Source: an uncultured Veillonella sp.
GTDB taxonomy: Bacteria > Bacillota > Negativicutes > Veillonellales > Veillonellaceae
Assembly (NCBI GenBank): GCA_915066865.1
Contig: CAJZEE010000051.1
Coordinates: forward strand, 1 to 15,868
Reading direction: 5' to 3'
Length of the DNA stretch: 15,868 nucleotides
Shown here: positions 1-7,521 of the stretch, one piece after another
Layout: every line of letters starts with the position of its first letter
Numbering within the stretch: the first letter of the stretch is position 1
Program-made: the position numbers and the translations under genes
The notes under the pieces: generated by a model
What the model was told of the DNA's origin: nothing
Databases searched by the model: none
The model's input: only the letters and a program-made list of their open reading frames with translations

Positions 1-19
1 CACGACGCTCTTCCGATCT
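1..19 (+). other. Sequencing-adapter remnant at contig end
   Basis: The first 19 bases, CACGACGCTCTTCCGATCT, are identical to the 3' end of the common Illumina TruSeq read-1 adapter as I know it. They are not biological. The native sequence starts at about position 20 and runs straight into the ctsR ribosome-binding site. The window therefore begins at an untrimmed contig edge, and nothing upstream, including the ctsR promoter and any operator, can be inferred. Confidence 0.95.
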
Positions 20-38
20 CTTTAAAGGGGTGTTTTTT

Positions 39-518
39 ATGAGTATGATAGCTGATAAAATAGAAAAATTTATATTAGACCGTATGCGTGAAGAACAAGA
101 AAAGCTAATTTTAAAGCGTAATGAATTGGCTGATGAATTAGATTGTGCGCCATCCCAAATTAGTTATGTGTTAAGTACGCGTTTTTCTAATGAGCGCGGT
201 TTTGATGTTGAGTCAAGACGTGGCTTGGGTGGATATATTCGAATCAAAAAAATTAACCCAGAAAGTTCAGATTCTTTACCTGCTGTTACAACTTATCGGA
301 TTTATGAAGGTCCAAATACGGTAGAACGATTAATTGATATGCGAGATGTAGATCAATCATTATTTCAATTATTACAATCTGAAAAGATTACCCGTCGTGA
401 AGCTCAATTGATGCATAATTCTTTTGCTACATTAATTGAAAATGTAGACGTAGAAGAACGTAATGATGCTGTTCGTCAATTATATGCATCAATGGTGGAC
501 ACTTTACGGAAGGAGTGA
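39..518 (+). CDS. ctsR: Transcriptional repressor CtsR (class III stress genes)
   Basis: This is a 159-residue winged helix-turn-helix repressor of clp and mcs genes. It binds heptad direct repeats and is inactivated by heat or by McsB. The DNA-binding part lies at about residues 25-70, with the family signature (PSQISYVLSTRF, residues 38-49, then a glycine-rich wing ending GGYIRI). The C-terminal part carries the dimerisation and ClpC-recognition helices. I chose ATG 39, giving MSMIADKIEK, because AAAGGGG at 24-30 lies 8 nt upstream. An in-frame GTG at 30 overlaps that Shine-Dalgarno, and ATG 45 is a weaker alternative. It is first in a tight ctsR-mcsA-mcsB cluster, 6 nt before mcsA. An oddity is that the wing loop, which is GGGG in the Bacillus protein, reads G62-L63-G64-G65 here. 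The family assignment is firm. Confidence 0.96.
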   Translation: MSMIADKIEKFILDRMREEQEKLILKRNELADELDCAPSQISYVLSTRFSNERGFDVESRRGLGGYIRIKKINPESSDSLPAVTTYRIYEGPNTVERLIDMRDVDQSLFQLLQSEKITRREAQLMHNSFATLIENVDVEERNDAVRQLYASMVDTLRKE

Positions 519-524
519 TGATTT

Positions 525-1064
525 GTGTTATGTGATCATTGCCATAAAAATGAAGCTACTATCCATATGACTAATATCATAAATAATCAAAAGACTGAGC
601 AACATCTTTGCAGTGCTTGTGCCACCGAGTTACAACAAGCTGGGAAATTATCTCCTTATAGTTTTTTTATGAATGATATGTGGGATAATAACTTTTTTAC
701 TAATGATTTTTTTAAGAATATGGTGTATCCAGATAACTTATTAAAAGCTCATCAATCTAAGAGATGCCCTCAGTGTGGTATTACTTATGATGAATTCAAT
801 CGGGTAGGTAAGTTTGGCTGTGGTCAATGTTATGAGACTTTTAATAGTGAAATAAATCCATTATTAGAACGAATACAAGGTAGTTCTGAGTATGAAGGGG
901 CTATACCTAGTCGTGGTACTAATGTATTTAAAGCAAAGTATGAAGTAAAGCAATTGCGCCGTCAATTAGATACAGCTATTCAAGCTGAAAACTTTGAAGA
1001 AGCCGCAATTTTGAGAGATAAAATTAAAAATCTAGAAGTTATCATCGATGGTGATAACGAATAG
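525..1064 (+). CDS. mcsA: McsA, zinc-finger activator of McsB
   Basis: This is a 179-residue zinc-binding adaptor that activates the arginine kinase McsB and influences CtsR/ClpC. Four CxxC pairs are visible (C3/C6, C29/C32, C81/C84, C99/C102), as expected for McsA. A C-terminal UVR domain at about residues 138-172 resembles the UVR segment in ClpC (QAENFEEAAILRDKIKNLE against SQDFEKAAKLRDEE). The start is GTG 525, preceded by GGAAGGAG at 508-515 with a 9-nt spacer. No nearby ATG keeps the first CxxC. The gene lies 6 nt after ctsR and 9 nt before mcsB, so cotranscription is very likely. An aromatic- and Asn-rich linker (residues 45-70) separates the zinc modules and is probably species-specific. 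Confidence 0.95.
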   Translation: MLCDHCHKNEATIHMTNIINNQKTEQHLCSACATELQQAGKLSPYSFFMNDMWDNNFFTNDFFKNMVYPDNLLKAHQSKRCPQCGITYDEFNRVGKFGCGQCYETFNSEINPLLERIQGSSEYEGAIPSRGTNVFKAKYEVKQLRRQLDTAIQAENFEEAAILRDKIKNLEVIIDGDNE

Positions 1065-1073
1065 GAGGTTCTT

Positions 1074-2135
1074 ATGTTAGATACTATATTGGACTCTCCG
1101 CTAAGTCAGTGGCTGTGTCAGGATACAGAGGCGACAGACCACATTGTAATTTCAAGTCGTATACGATTGGCGAGAAATTTTGATGATATATTGTTTACGA
1201 ATCGTGAAGATACAGTTTCCTTAGAAAAAGTGAATACAATCTCTCGAGGCCTATTGCCAATATTAAAAATGGCTGATGAGCATCAATATACAAATATTAG
1301 CCTTGAGCAATTAAGTCAACGTGAACGTGCTGTCTTAGTTGAAAAACATTTAATGAGTCCTGCTTTAGAGGAACAATTACCGTATCGTAATTTGATCGTA
1401 TCTGATGATGCTTCTATCGCAATTATGGTAAATGAAGAAGATCATTTACGTATTCAATCTATGGCTCCAGGACTTAAATTGCAACAAGCTTATAATCATG
1501 CAGTTCAAATTGATAAAGCTATCGAAGCAAAATACCCTTATGCCTTTGATGAGCGATTTGGTTATTTAACTGCTTGCCCCACTAATGTGGGTACAGGTTT
1601 ACGGGCCTCTGTTATGTTACACTTACCCGCATTGACCTTATCTGGTCGTATTACGAGACTCATTCGTAACATAATACAATTAGGTTACTCTGTACGAGGT
1701 TTGTATGGGGAAGGTTCCGAAGCTTTAGGTTGTATTTACCAGATTTCTAATCAACGAACGATGGGTATTAGTGAAGAAGCAACTATTGAGCAATTGATTA
1801 AAATCGTAGAAGGAATTATTGCAGAAGAACGAAAGTCCCGGCAATCTTTATTACACAATGATAAAGAAGGTTTGGAAGATATACTTTGGCGATCCTATGG
1901 AGTTTTACAATATGCACGACGTGTAAGCGGTAAAGAGGCACTTAGTAAGATTAGTGATATTCAATTAGGTGTAGATTTAGAAATATTACCATTCTGGGGT
2001 AAAGATACTTTTAATGAGCTTGTTGCTATAACTAGACCAAACTTCCTCTCTAAATACTTAGGTAGTGAAAATTTGACAGATACCGATCGCGACAGCTATC
2101 GTGCAAAGGTGATACGTCAAAAAATTTCAAATTAA
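1074..2135 (+). CDS. mcsB: Protein-arginine kinase McsB
   Basis: This is a 353-residue cytosolic phosphagen-kinase-like enzyme that phosphorylates arginines on proteins. The phosphoarginine marks substrates for ClpCP degradation and inactivates CtsR. Visible motifs include the nucleotide-binding ISSRIRLARN at residues 26-35, NEEDHLRIQ at 120-128, the catalytic-loop block CPTNVGTGLRASV at 168-180 with Cys168, and RGLYGEGSEA at 208-217. The last falls in the region described as phosphoarginine-sensing in McsB. The length is typical for the family. ATG 1074 follows a consensus AGGAGG (1063-1068) that overlaps the mcsA stop codon. It is followed by a 234-bp spacer before clpC, longer than the few bases seen in many relatives. 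Its last codons contain a candidate CtsR-like repeat. Confidence 0.97.
   Translation: MLDTILDSPLSQWLCQDTEATDHIVISSRIRLARNFDDILFTNREDTVSLEKVNTISRGLLPILKMADEHQYTNISLEQLSQRERAVLVEKHLMSPALEEQLPYRNLIVSDDASIAIMVNEEDHLRIQSMAPGLKLQQAYNHAVQIDKAIEAKYPYAFDERFGYLTACPTNVGTGLRASVMLHLPALTLSGRITRLIRNIIQLGYSVRGLYGEGSEALGCIYQISNQRTMGISEEATIEQLIKIVEGIIAEERKSRQSLLHNDKEGLEDILWRSYGVLQYARRVSGKEALSKISDIQLGVDLEILPFWGKDTFNELVAITRPNFLSKYLGSENLTDTDRDSYRAKVIRQKISN
2115..2131 (+). promoter_or_regulatory. Candidate degenerate CtsR heptad repeat
   Basis: CGTCAAA-AAA-TTTCAAA resembles the CtsR operator RGTCAAA-NAN-RGTCAAA. The first heptad keeps GTCAAA, the spacer keeps its central A, and the second heptad keeps TCAAA. It lies in the last codons of mcsB, upstream of a putative clpC promoter. 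AT-rich sequence makes chance matches likely, so this is a lead only. Confidence 0.3.
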
Positions 2136-2145
2136 TATAAGTACA

Positions 2146-2174
2146 TAAATAATTAATGCATGATTATTTATTTT
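2146..2174 (+). terminator. Possible weak terminator after mcsB
   Basis: TAAATAAT (2146-2153) pairs perfectly with ATTATTTA (2163-2170), and two further inner pairs are possible. A TTTT tract follows at 2171-2174. The stem contains only A-T pairs, so it would be weak. It may end part of the ctsR-mcsA-mcsB transcript, or it may simply reflect base composition. Confidence 0.3.
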
Positions 2175-2195
2175 GTATAGATTGATTTATATAAT
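2167..2195 (+). promoter_or_regulatory. Candidate clpC promoter (distal)
   Basis: A perfect TATAAT lies at 2190-2195, with a poor -35 (TTTATT, 2167-2172) at 17-bp spacing. Transcription would start near 2202, giving a leader of about 170 nt before clpC. It overlaps the weak hairpin. Two CtsR-like repeats flank it (2115-2131 and 2221-2237). Confidence 0.4.
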
Positions 2196-2220
2196 TTTCT
2201 TAGTTTACTGTTAAGAGATT

Positions 2221-2237
2221 TGTAAAAAATAGTAAAT
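2221..2237 (+). promoter_or_regulatory. Second candidate CtsR-like direct repeat
   Basis: TGTAAAA-AAT-AGTAAAT has the 10-bp periodicity of a CtsR box. The conserved C is replaced by A in both heptads. It would lie about 20 nt downstream of the transcription start implied by TATAAT 2190-2195, a plausible repressor position. The match is weak. Confidence 0.2.
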
Positions 2238-2292
2238 ATTAATACTAGATAGCATAATAGATTAATAGAGTTTAATAATATTTTTGATATTC

Positions 2293-2312
2293 CAATGGTT
2301 ATTTCACCATTG
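2293..2312. repeat. Dyad CAATGGT-N6-ACCATTG upstream of clpC
   Basis: A perfect 7-bp inverted repeat with a 6-nt centre (TATTTC) stands out in otherwise unstructured AT-rich DNA. It abuts a second candidate clpC promoter (2310-2338). It could be an operator, or an RNA hairpin if transcription starts at 2202. A short TTT follows, which is too short for a convincing terminator. Confidence 0.5.
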
Positions 2313-2338
2313 TTTACATATATTTGAAAAGAAATAAT
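2310..2338 (+). promoter_or_regulatory. Candidate clpC promoter (proximal)
   Basis: TTGTTT (2310-2315), a 17-bp spacer and AATAAT (2333-2338) would start transcription about 25 nt before the clpC start codon. The -35 matches the consensus at only three positions. It overlaps the right arm of the dyad at 2293-2312. Confidence 0.3.
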
Positions 2339-2369
2339 TACAATTTACATAGATAGATGAGGTGATATT

Positions 2370-4817
2370 ATGATGCAACGGTTTACAGACGATGCACAGC
2401 GCGTTCTTTCGTTAGCTCAAGAGGCTGCTTTGGAGTTAGGACATGACTATGTCGGTACTGAACACGTACTCATAGGCCTTACAAAGGTTAAAAATGGTGT
2501 AGCAGCTAAAGCTTTAGAAGAGCTTGGCCTTGTTACAGAAGATATTTTTGAAGCTGTAGAAGAACATGTAGGACGTGGTAATAAAAAGGCAACGTCAATA
2601 TATATGACACCTCGCGTTAAGCATGTGCTTGAGCTTGCCATTCAAGTAGCAAATCACATGAATCACAACTACGTTGGTACTGAGCATATTCTATTGGGCC
2701 TACTTAGCGATGGTAGCGGTGTTGCTGTTGCTATTCTACGAGCTATGAATATACGTAGTAATGACGTAGTAGGAGCAATTCGTAGTATTCTTGGCTCGAA
2801 TAAAGGTAGCAATAATGGTGGTCAAGAGGGAATAAATAGCAATAATGATTTAGGTGAGCTGTCAGATTTTGCAACTGACCTTAATGAGTCTGCTAAACAA
2901 GGTAAGATTGATCCTGTAATTGGCCGCGATACGGAGATTCAACGAGTCATTCAAATTCTCAGCCGTAGAACTAAAAATAATCCTGTTCTTATTGGTGAAC
3001 CAGGTGTAGGTAAAACAGCTATTGCCGAAGGCTTGGCACAGCGTATTGTGACTGGTAATGTACCGGAGATTTTACGTAATAAACGCATTATTTCTCTTAG
3101 TATTGGTTCTATGTTAGCGGGTGCCAAGTACCGTGGTGAATTTGAAGAACGGTTGAAAAAAGCCATTGATGAAGTACAACAACATGATGATATGATTATC
3201 TTTATAGATGAAATTCATACATTGGTTGGGGCAGGTGCTACTGAAGGCGCTATGGATGCAGCTAATATCTTAAAGCCTGCTTTGGCACGAGGTGAATTCC
3301 AAGTTATCGGTGCCACAACACTTGATGAATATAAGAAACATATAGAAAAAGATGCTGCTTTAGAGCGTCGTTTTCAACCCGTTCAAGTAGGAGAGCCTAA
3401 CGAAGAGGATGCTCTTGAAATTTTAAAGGGATTAAGAGATCGGTATGAAGCTTTCCATAAGGCTAAGATTACAGATGAGGCATTAACAGCAGCTGTGTCT
3501 TTATCTAGCCGATATATTACAGATCGATTCTTACCTGATAAGGCTATCGATGTAGTCGATGAAGCTGCATCTAAGGTTCGTATGAAAGTATTTTCTGCCG
3601 CACCTGATGTTAAAGCATTAGAGGATCGCCTCAATACAGTTAAGAAAGAAAAAGAAGCGGCTGTTACGTCTCAAGATTTTGAAAAGGCTGCAAAGCTTCG
3701 CGATGAAGAACAATCACTATTAAAAGAAATTGGTGATAAAAAATCTATCGCTAAAGAAAAAAGCGATCAAAAGTTAATAGTAACAGAGGAAGACATAGCT
3801 GCTGTAGTAGCGCAATGGACAGGCATTCCAGTGGCTAAAATTGCAGAAGAAGAGTCTGCAACCTTACTACATTTGGAAGAAGAACTTCATAAACGTGTAG
3901 TAGGTCAAGATGAGGCTGTTACTGCTGTAGCTAAAGCTGTACGCCGTGCAAGGGCTGGATTAAAAGACCCAAAACGGCCTATTGGTTCATTCTTGTTCCT
4001 TGGGCCAACTGGTGTAGGGAAAACTGAGCTAGCAAGAGCGCTTGCATCCTCCTTGTTCGGCGATGAATCTGCTATGATTCGACTTGATATGTCTGAATAT
4101 ATGGAAAAACATACTGTGTCTCGCTTAGTCGGTGCTCCTCCAGGTTATGTAGGCTATGAAGAAGGTGGCCAATTAACAGATGCGGTACGTCGTAAACCAT
4201 ATAGCGTTATCCTCCTCGATGAAGTGGAAAAGGCACATGCAGATTTCTTTAATATTTTGTTACAAGTTCTTGATGATGGTCGTCTTACTGATAGTCAAGG
4301 AAGAACTGTAGATTTCAGAAATACAGTTATTATTATGACAAGTAACTTAGGTGCTAAAGCTTTACATAAAAACTCTCCAGAACTTGGTTTTTTAGCGGCT
4401 AAAAAATCTGATTTCAATGTAGATGAAAATAAAGAAATTGAGTTCAAAGAGGCTAAGAAGTCAGTAATGGATGCGGTGAAACGTCATTTTAGACCTGAGT
4501 TTTTAAACCGTATTGATGAAATGATTGTATTCCATCCATTAACAGGAGAGGACTTAAAAGAAATTGTAACCATTTTAATGAGTGATGTCACAAAACGCCT
4601 TGGAGAACGTGATTTACAATTAGAAATAACTCCTGAGGCTATGAAATTACTCGTTAAGGAGGGCTCTGATTTCACAATGGGGGCTCGACCATTAAAACGT
4701 GCTATTCAACGTTTAATTGAGGACCCAGTGTCCGATCTTATTTTGAAAGGAGATGCAAAAGAAGGTAAAATTATTAAAGCAGATGCAAAGGATAACGATC
4801 TTGTTGTATCAATATGA
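2370..4817 (+). CDS. clpC: AAA+ unfoldase ClpC
   Basis: This is an 815-residue HSP100 unfoldase that feeds substrates, including McsB-marked proteins, to ClpP. Two Clp N-domain repeats cover residues 1 to about 145. D1 has Walker A GEPGVGKT (209-216) and Walker B IIFIDE (276-281). A UVR-containing middle domain lies at about 416-455. D2 has Walker A GPTGVGKT (545-552) and Walker B VILLDE (613-618). The ClpP-docking tripeptide, VGF in the Bacillus protein, aligns with LGF at 672-674, so pairing with ClpP is expected. ATG 2370 has GAGGTGAT (2359-2366) 3 nt upstream, the same geometry as yacL. The next codon is also ATG. An independent promoter is likely in the preceding spacer. There is no truncation. 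Confidence 0.98.
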   Translation: MMQRFTDDAQRVLSLAQEAALELGHDYVGTEHVLIGLTKVKNGVAAKALEELGLVTEDIFEAVEEHVGRGNKKATSIYMTPRVKHVLELAIQVANHMNHNYVGTEHILLGLLSDGSGVAVAILRAMNIRSNDVVGAIRSILGSNKGSNNGGQEGINSNNDLGELSDFATDLNESAKQGKIDPVIGRDTEIQRVIQILSRRTKNNPVLIGEPGVGKTAIAEGLAQRIVTGNVPEILRNKRIISLSIGSMLAGAKYRGEFEERLKKAIDEVQQHDDMIIFIDEIHTLVGAGATEGAMDAANILKPALARGEFQVIGATTLDEYKKHIEKDAALERRFQPVQVGEPNEEDALEILKGLRDRYEAFHKAKITDEALTAAVSLSSRYITDRFLPDKAIDVVDEAASKVRMKVFSAAPDVKALEDRLNTVKKEKEAAVTSQDFEKAAKLRDEEQSLLKEIGDKKSIAKEKSDQKLIVTEEDIAAVVAQWTGIPVAKIAEEESATLLHLEEELHKRVVGQDEAVTAVAKAVRRARAGLKDPKRPIGSFLFLGPTGVGKTELARALASSLFGDESAMIRLDMSEYMEKHTVSRLVGAPPGYVGYEEGGQLTDAVRRKPYSVILLDEVEKAHADFFNILLQVLDDGRLTDSQGRTVDFRNTVIIMTSNLGAKALHKNSPELGFLAAKKSDFNVDENKEIEFKEAKKSVMDAVKRHFRPEFLNRIDEMIVFHPLTGEDLKEIVTILMSDVTKRLGERDLQLEITPEAMKLLVKEGSDFTMGARPLKRAIQRLIEDPVSDLILKGDAKEGKIIKADAKDNDLVVSI

Positions 4818-4874
4818 TAAAAATACAAATTATACAGTTAATGACTACCTTTCATATAAAAAATATAAGTTAAA

Positions 4875-4883
4875 TGGTATACT
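4875..4883 (+). promoter_or_regulatory. Candidate extended -10 promoter for radA
   Basis: TGGTATACT fits the extended -10 pattern TGNTATAAT with one mismatch. No good -35 lies at the usual distance, which extended -10 promoters tolerate. The start would fall near 4890. Any transcript must then cross the terminator hairpin at 4925-4963 before reaching radA. Confidence 0.45.
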
Positions 4884-4924
4884 ATAAAATGATGATAGTT
4901 AACCATGTAGTAAAATTATGCATA

Positions 4925-4963
4925 AAAGGTCATGAATGGTTATCATTCATGACCTTTCTTTTT
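4925..4963 (+). terminator. Strong intrinsic terminator between clpC and radA
   Basis: A perfect 14-bp stem (AAAGGTCATGAATG at 4925-4938 with its complement at 4944-4957) has a 5-nt loop and is followed by C and TTTTT (4959-4963). It can end the clpC transcript. It also lies downstream of the only reasonable radA promoter and 17 nt before the radA ATG, so it may be a leader attenuator. A segment at 4900-4906 (TAACCAT) can pair with 4936-4942 and would open the top of the stem. Confidence 0.9.
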
Positions 4964-4980
4964 AAATGTATTGAGGTGTT

Positions 4981-6354
4981 ATGGCAAAAGCAAAATCTGT
5001 ATTCTTTTGTCAAAATTGTGGGGCTGAATCCTCTAAGTGGATGGGCCGTTGTCCACAATGTGGAGAATGGAATACATTAGTTGAAGAAATCATTAAAGAA
5101 ACTAAACATAGTCGAACACCTTCTCGAGGTGTTGGAAATCAAACGGCGAAACCTACCGCCTTGCCAGATATCGAAATTTCTTCTATTGCACGCGTATCTA
5201 CAACCTTTGGTGAAATTGACCGTGTATTAGGTGGTGGCATAGTGCCTGGTGCTCTAATGCTTTTAGGTGGTGATCCTGGTATTGGTAAATCTACTCTGTT
5301 ACTACAAGTATCCCAGAAGGTAGCCGATACAGTAGGAGCAGTTCTTTATGCATCTGGTGAAGAGTCTCAGTTACAACTTAAACTTCGAGCAGAACGACTG
5401 CATATTAATAGTGAACGATTACAAGTTATTGCAGATACTGATCTAGATCATATATTGGAGCAAGCTGAAGCAATGACTCCTTCCTTACTAGTCATTGACT
5501 CTATACAAACTATGTATACTGGAGATATAGATGCTGCGCCAGGCAGTGTTAGTCAAGTTCGGGAATGCACATCTCGCCTACTTCGCTTCTGTAAAGAACG
5601 AAATATACCTACTGTAATCATTGGTCATGTAACAAAGGAAGGCAATATTGCAGGGCCTCGTATGTTAGAGCATATGGTAGATGTAGTGCTTTACTTCGAA
5701 GGGGAGCGTTCTTATCAATTCCGTATATTACGGTCCATTAAAAACCGTTTTGGTTCTACATCAGAAACAGGTATTTTTGCCATGGTAGAGGAAGGGTTAC
5801 AAGAATTATCCAATCCATCTGCTTCTCTCTTGGCAGAGCGTTCCGATGAAGAAAGTGGCAGTGCTGTTATGATTTACCTCGAAGGGGTTCGGCCCATCTT
5901 AGTAGAGGTACAAAGCTTGGTCGTTACTACGGCCTTTGGTATGCCTAGACGTACGGCGATTGGTTATGATCTTAACCGATTAATTGTATTATTAGCAGTC
6001 TTAGAAAAACGCTGTGGCTTTACATTAGGTAATAAAGACGTGTATGTAAATGTCATCGGTGGTCTCAAGGTAAATGAACCTGCTTGTGATTTATCTATGG
6101 CGGTTGCCATTGTGTCAAATCTGAAAAATCGAATCGTTCCAACAGATATGGTAATTTTAGGTGAAGTAGGCTTAACTGGTAATGTTCGCAGTATTCCTCG
6201 CATTGAACAGCGTATAAATGAAGCCAAGAAATTAGGTTTTAAAAAGTTTATTATTCCTGAAGGCAACTATAAACAAATCAAGGATAATGATAGTTCTATC
6301 AAAATTAAAGGTGTCAAATCTATACAAGAGGCGATGCAACTCGTATTTTCATAA
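4981..6354 (+). CDS. radA: DNA repair protein RadA (Sms)
   Basis: This is a 457-residue RecA-related DnaB-type helicase of homologous recombination, which promotes branch migration and D-loop extension. An N-terminal zinc finger is formed by C10xxC13 and C24xxC27. The ATPase core has Walker A GGDPGIGKST (96-105), Walker B LLVID (169-173) and the RadA-specific KNRFG motif (254-258). The C-terminal Lon-protease-like domain at about 280-457 is present in full, so the length is normal. ATG 4981 follows TTGAGGTG (4971-4978). The disA gene that often follows radA in Firmicutes is absent and yacL comes next, 15 nt downstream. The start sits 17 nt after a terminator-like hairpin, so expression may depend on attenuation or readthrough. 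Confidence 0.98.
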   Translation: MAKAKSVFFCQNCGAESSKWMGRCPQCGEWNTLVEEIIKETKHSRTPSRGVGNQTAKPTALPDIEISSIARVSTTFGEIDRVLGGGIVPGALMLLGGDPGIGKSTLLLQVSQKVADTVGAVLYASGEESQLQLKLRAERLHINSERLQVIADTDLDHILEQAEAMTPSLLVIDSIQTMYTGDIDAAPGSVSQVRECTSRLLRFCKERNIPTVIIGHVTKEGNIAGPRMLEHMVDVVLYFEGERSYQFRILRSIKNRFGSTSETGIFAMVEEGLQELSNPSASLLAERSDEESGSAVMIYLEGVRPILVEVQSLVVTTAFGMPRRTAIGYDLNRLIVLLAVLEKRCGFTLGNKDVYVNVIGGLKVNEPACDLSMAVAIVSNLKNRIVPTDMVILGEVGLTGNVRSIPRIEQRINEAKKLGFKKFIIPEGNYKQIKDNDSSIKIKGVKSIQEAMQLVFS

Positions 6355-6369
6355 TTAGGAGGTGATGTA

Positions 6370-7521
6370 ATGATTTATCGGATATTGCGCTATGTAATAG
6401 CTATTCTTGTGGGCACAGCGGCCTATGTTGGAATGGATAGCTTAGCACCTATTATCGACCCATATTTGGTATCTCAATTTGAGTCCTTTGGGGATATGTC
6501 ATTAACCATTGCACGTATTTCAGTATTGATTTTTGGTACTCTATTAGGCGTTATTATTGGGTATTTAATTTCTTCATTTATTTTAAAGCAAGGCTTAGTC
6601 ATTGCTAAACGTTTAGAACGCATTCTTACTCATATTCCAAATCAAGAATTGATTGCAGGCACCATCGGTTTATTATTCGGTCTTATTATTGCAAATTTAA
6701 TTGGTGTTGCATTCAATCAAGTACCTATTATAGGACCTTATATTCCTATTATATTGAGTGCTATCTTTGGATATAGTGGCCTTAAAATTATGGCTCGTAA
6801 AGGCCCTGAAATGTACAATAACTATGTACAACAATGGAGTGGAGAAGGCCCTAAAAAAACAAGTCGTTTTAAAATGTTCTCTACTCATAAATCTGATAAA
6901 ACTACGAGCACACCAAAACTACTAGATACATCTGTTATTATTGATGGACGTATTAAGGAACTATGTAATACAGGATTTATTGAAGGCCCTCTAATGGTTC
7001 CCCTCTTTGTATTGAATGAGTTACAAATTATTTCTGACTCTGCTGATGCTACAAAGAGAAATCGCGGTCGTCGTGGCCTCGATATTTTGAAAGAGATGCA
7101 AGATGCTAACAAGGTAGCCATTGAAGTGATAGAAGATGATTATGATGATCTTACAGAAGTAGATTCTAAATTAATGCGTCTTGCTTTGGATAAGCAGTGG
7201 AAGTTGATGACTAATGACTTCAACTTAAATAAGGTGGCTCGAGTGCAAGGCATTGAGGTGCTTAATCTGAATGAACTAGCCAATGTACTGAAACCGGCCC
7301 TCATTGCAGGCGAATGGATTCGCGTGCAAATTATGAAAGAAGGCAAGGAAGTACACCAAGGTGTTGCTTATCTCGATGATGGTACCATGATTGTTGTTGA
7401 AGATGGTAAACCTTATGTGGGGCAAACTGTAGAGGTAATGGTTACATCCATATTACAAACTAGTGCAGGTCGCATGATCTTTGCTCGTGTAGATGGAGGA
7501 CAAAATGGACAAGGTAATTAG
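6370..7521 (+). CDS. yacL: Membrane PIN/TRAM-domain protein (YacL family)
   Basis: This 383-residue integral membrane protein has a cytosolic PIN nuclease-like domain. Four hydrophobic segments lie at about residues 4-22, 48-72, 95-117 and 119-141. The PIN domain starts at LLDTSVIIDGRI (184-195). Acidic residues D186, E217, D265 and D283 match the usual PIN metal-binding set. A TRAM-like beta-rich RNA-binding module follows at about 315-375. The molecular function is not established for the family; RNA processing at the membrane is inferred from the domains. ATG 6370 follows the full AGGAGGTGAT at 6357-6366. The gene lies 15 nt after radA, and its end overlaps ispDF by 17 nt, indicating translational coupling. 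Confidence 0.93.
   Translation: MIYRILRYVIAILVGTAAYVGMDSLAPIIDPYLVSQFESFGDMSLTIARISVLIFGTLLGVIIGYLISSFILKQGLVIAKRLERILTHIPNQELIAGTIGLLFGLIIANLIGVAFNQVPIIGPYIPIILSAIFGYSGLKIMARKGPEMYNNYVQQWSGEGPKKTSRFKMFSTHKSDKTTSTPKLLDTSVIIDGRIKELCNTGFIEGPLMVPLFVLNELQIISDSADATKRNRGRRGLDILKEMQDANKVAIEVIEDDYDDLTEVDSKLMRLALDKQWKLMTNDFNLNKVARVQGIEVLNLNELANVLKPALIAGEWIRVQIMKEGKEVHQGVAYLDDGTMIVVEDGKPYVGQTVEVMVTSILQTSAGRMIFARVDGGQNGQGN

Noticed and set aside
1..38. A ctsR promoter or CtsR operator upstream of ctsR
   Set aside because: Only about 19 native bases precede the start codon after the adapter, and they hold just the ribosome-binding site.
4874..5080. 68-codon open frame starting at the radA promoter and continuing into radA
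   Set aside because: It reads the terminator hairpin and then radA in the wrong frame, has no Shine-Dalgarno and no recognisable domain.
5964..7346. Several minus-strand open frames opposite radA and yacL
   Set aside because: All mirror the codon structure of the plus-strand genes and lack start signals. Nothing suggests real antisense genes.
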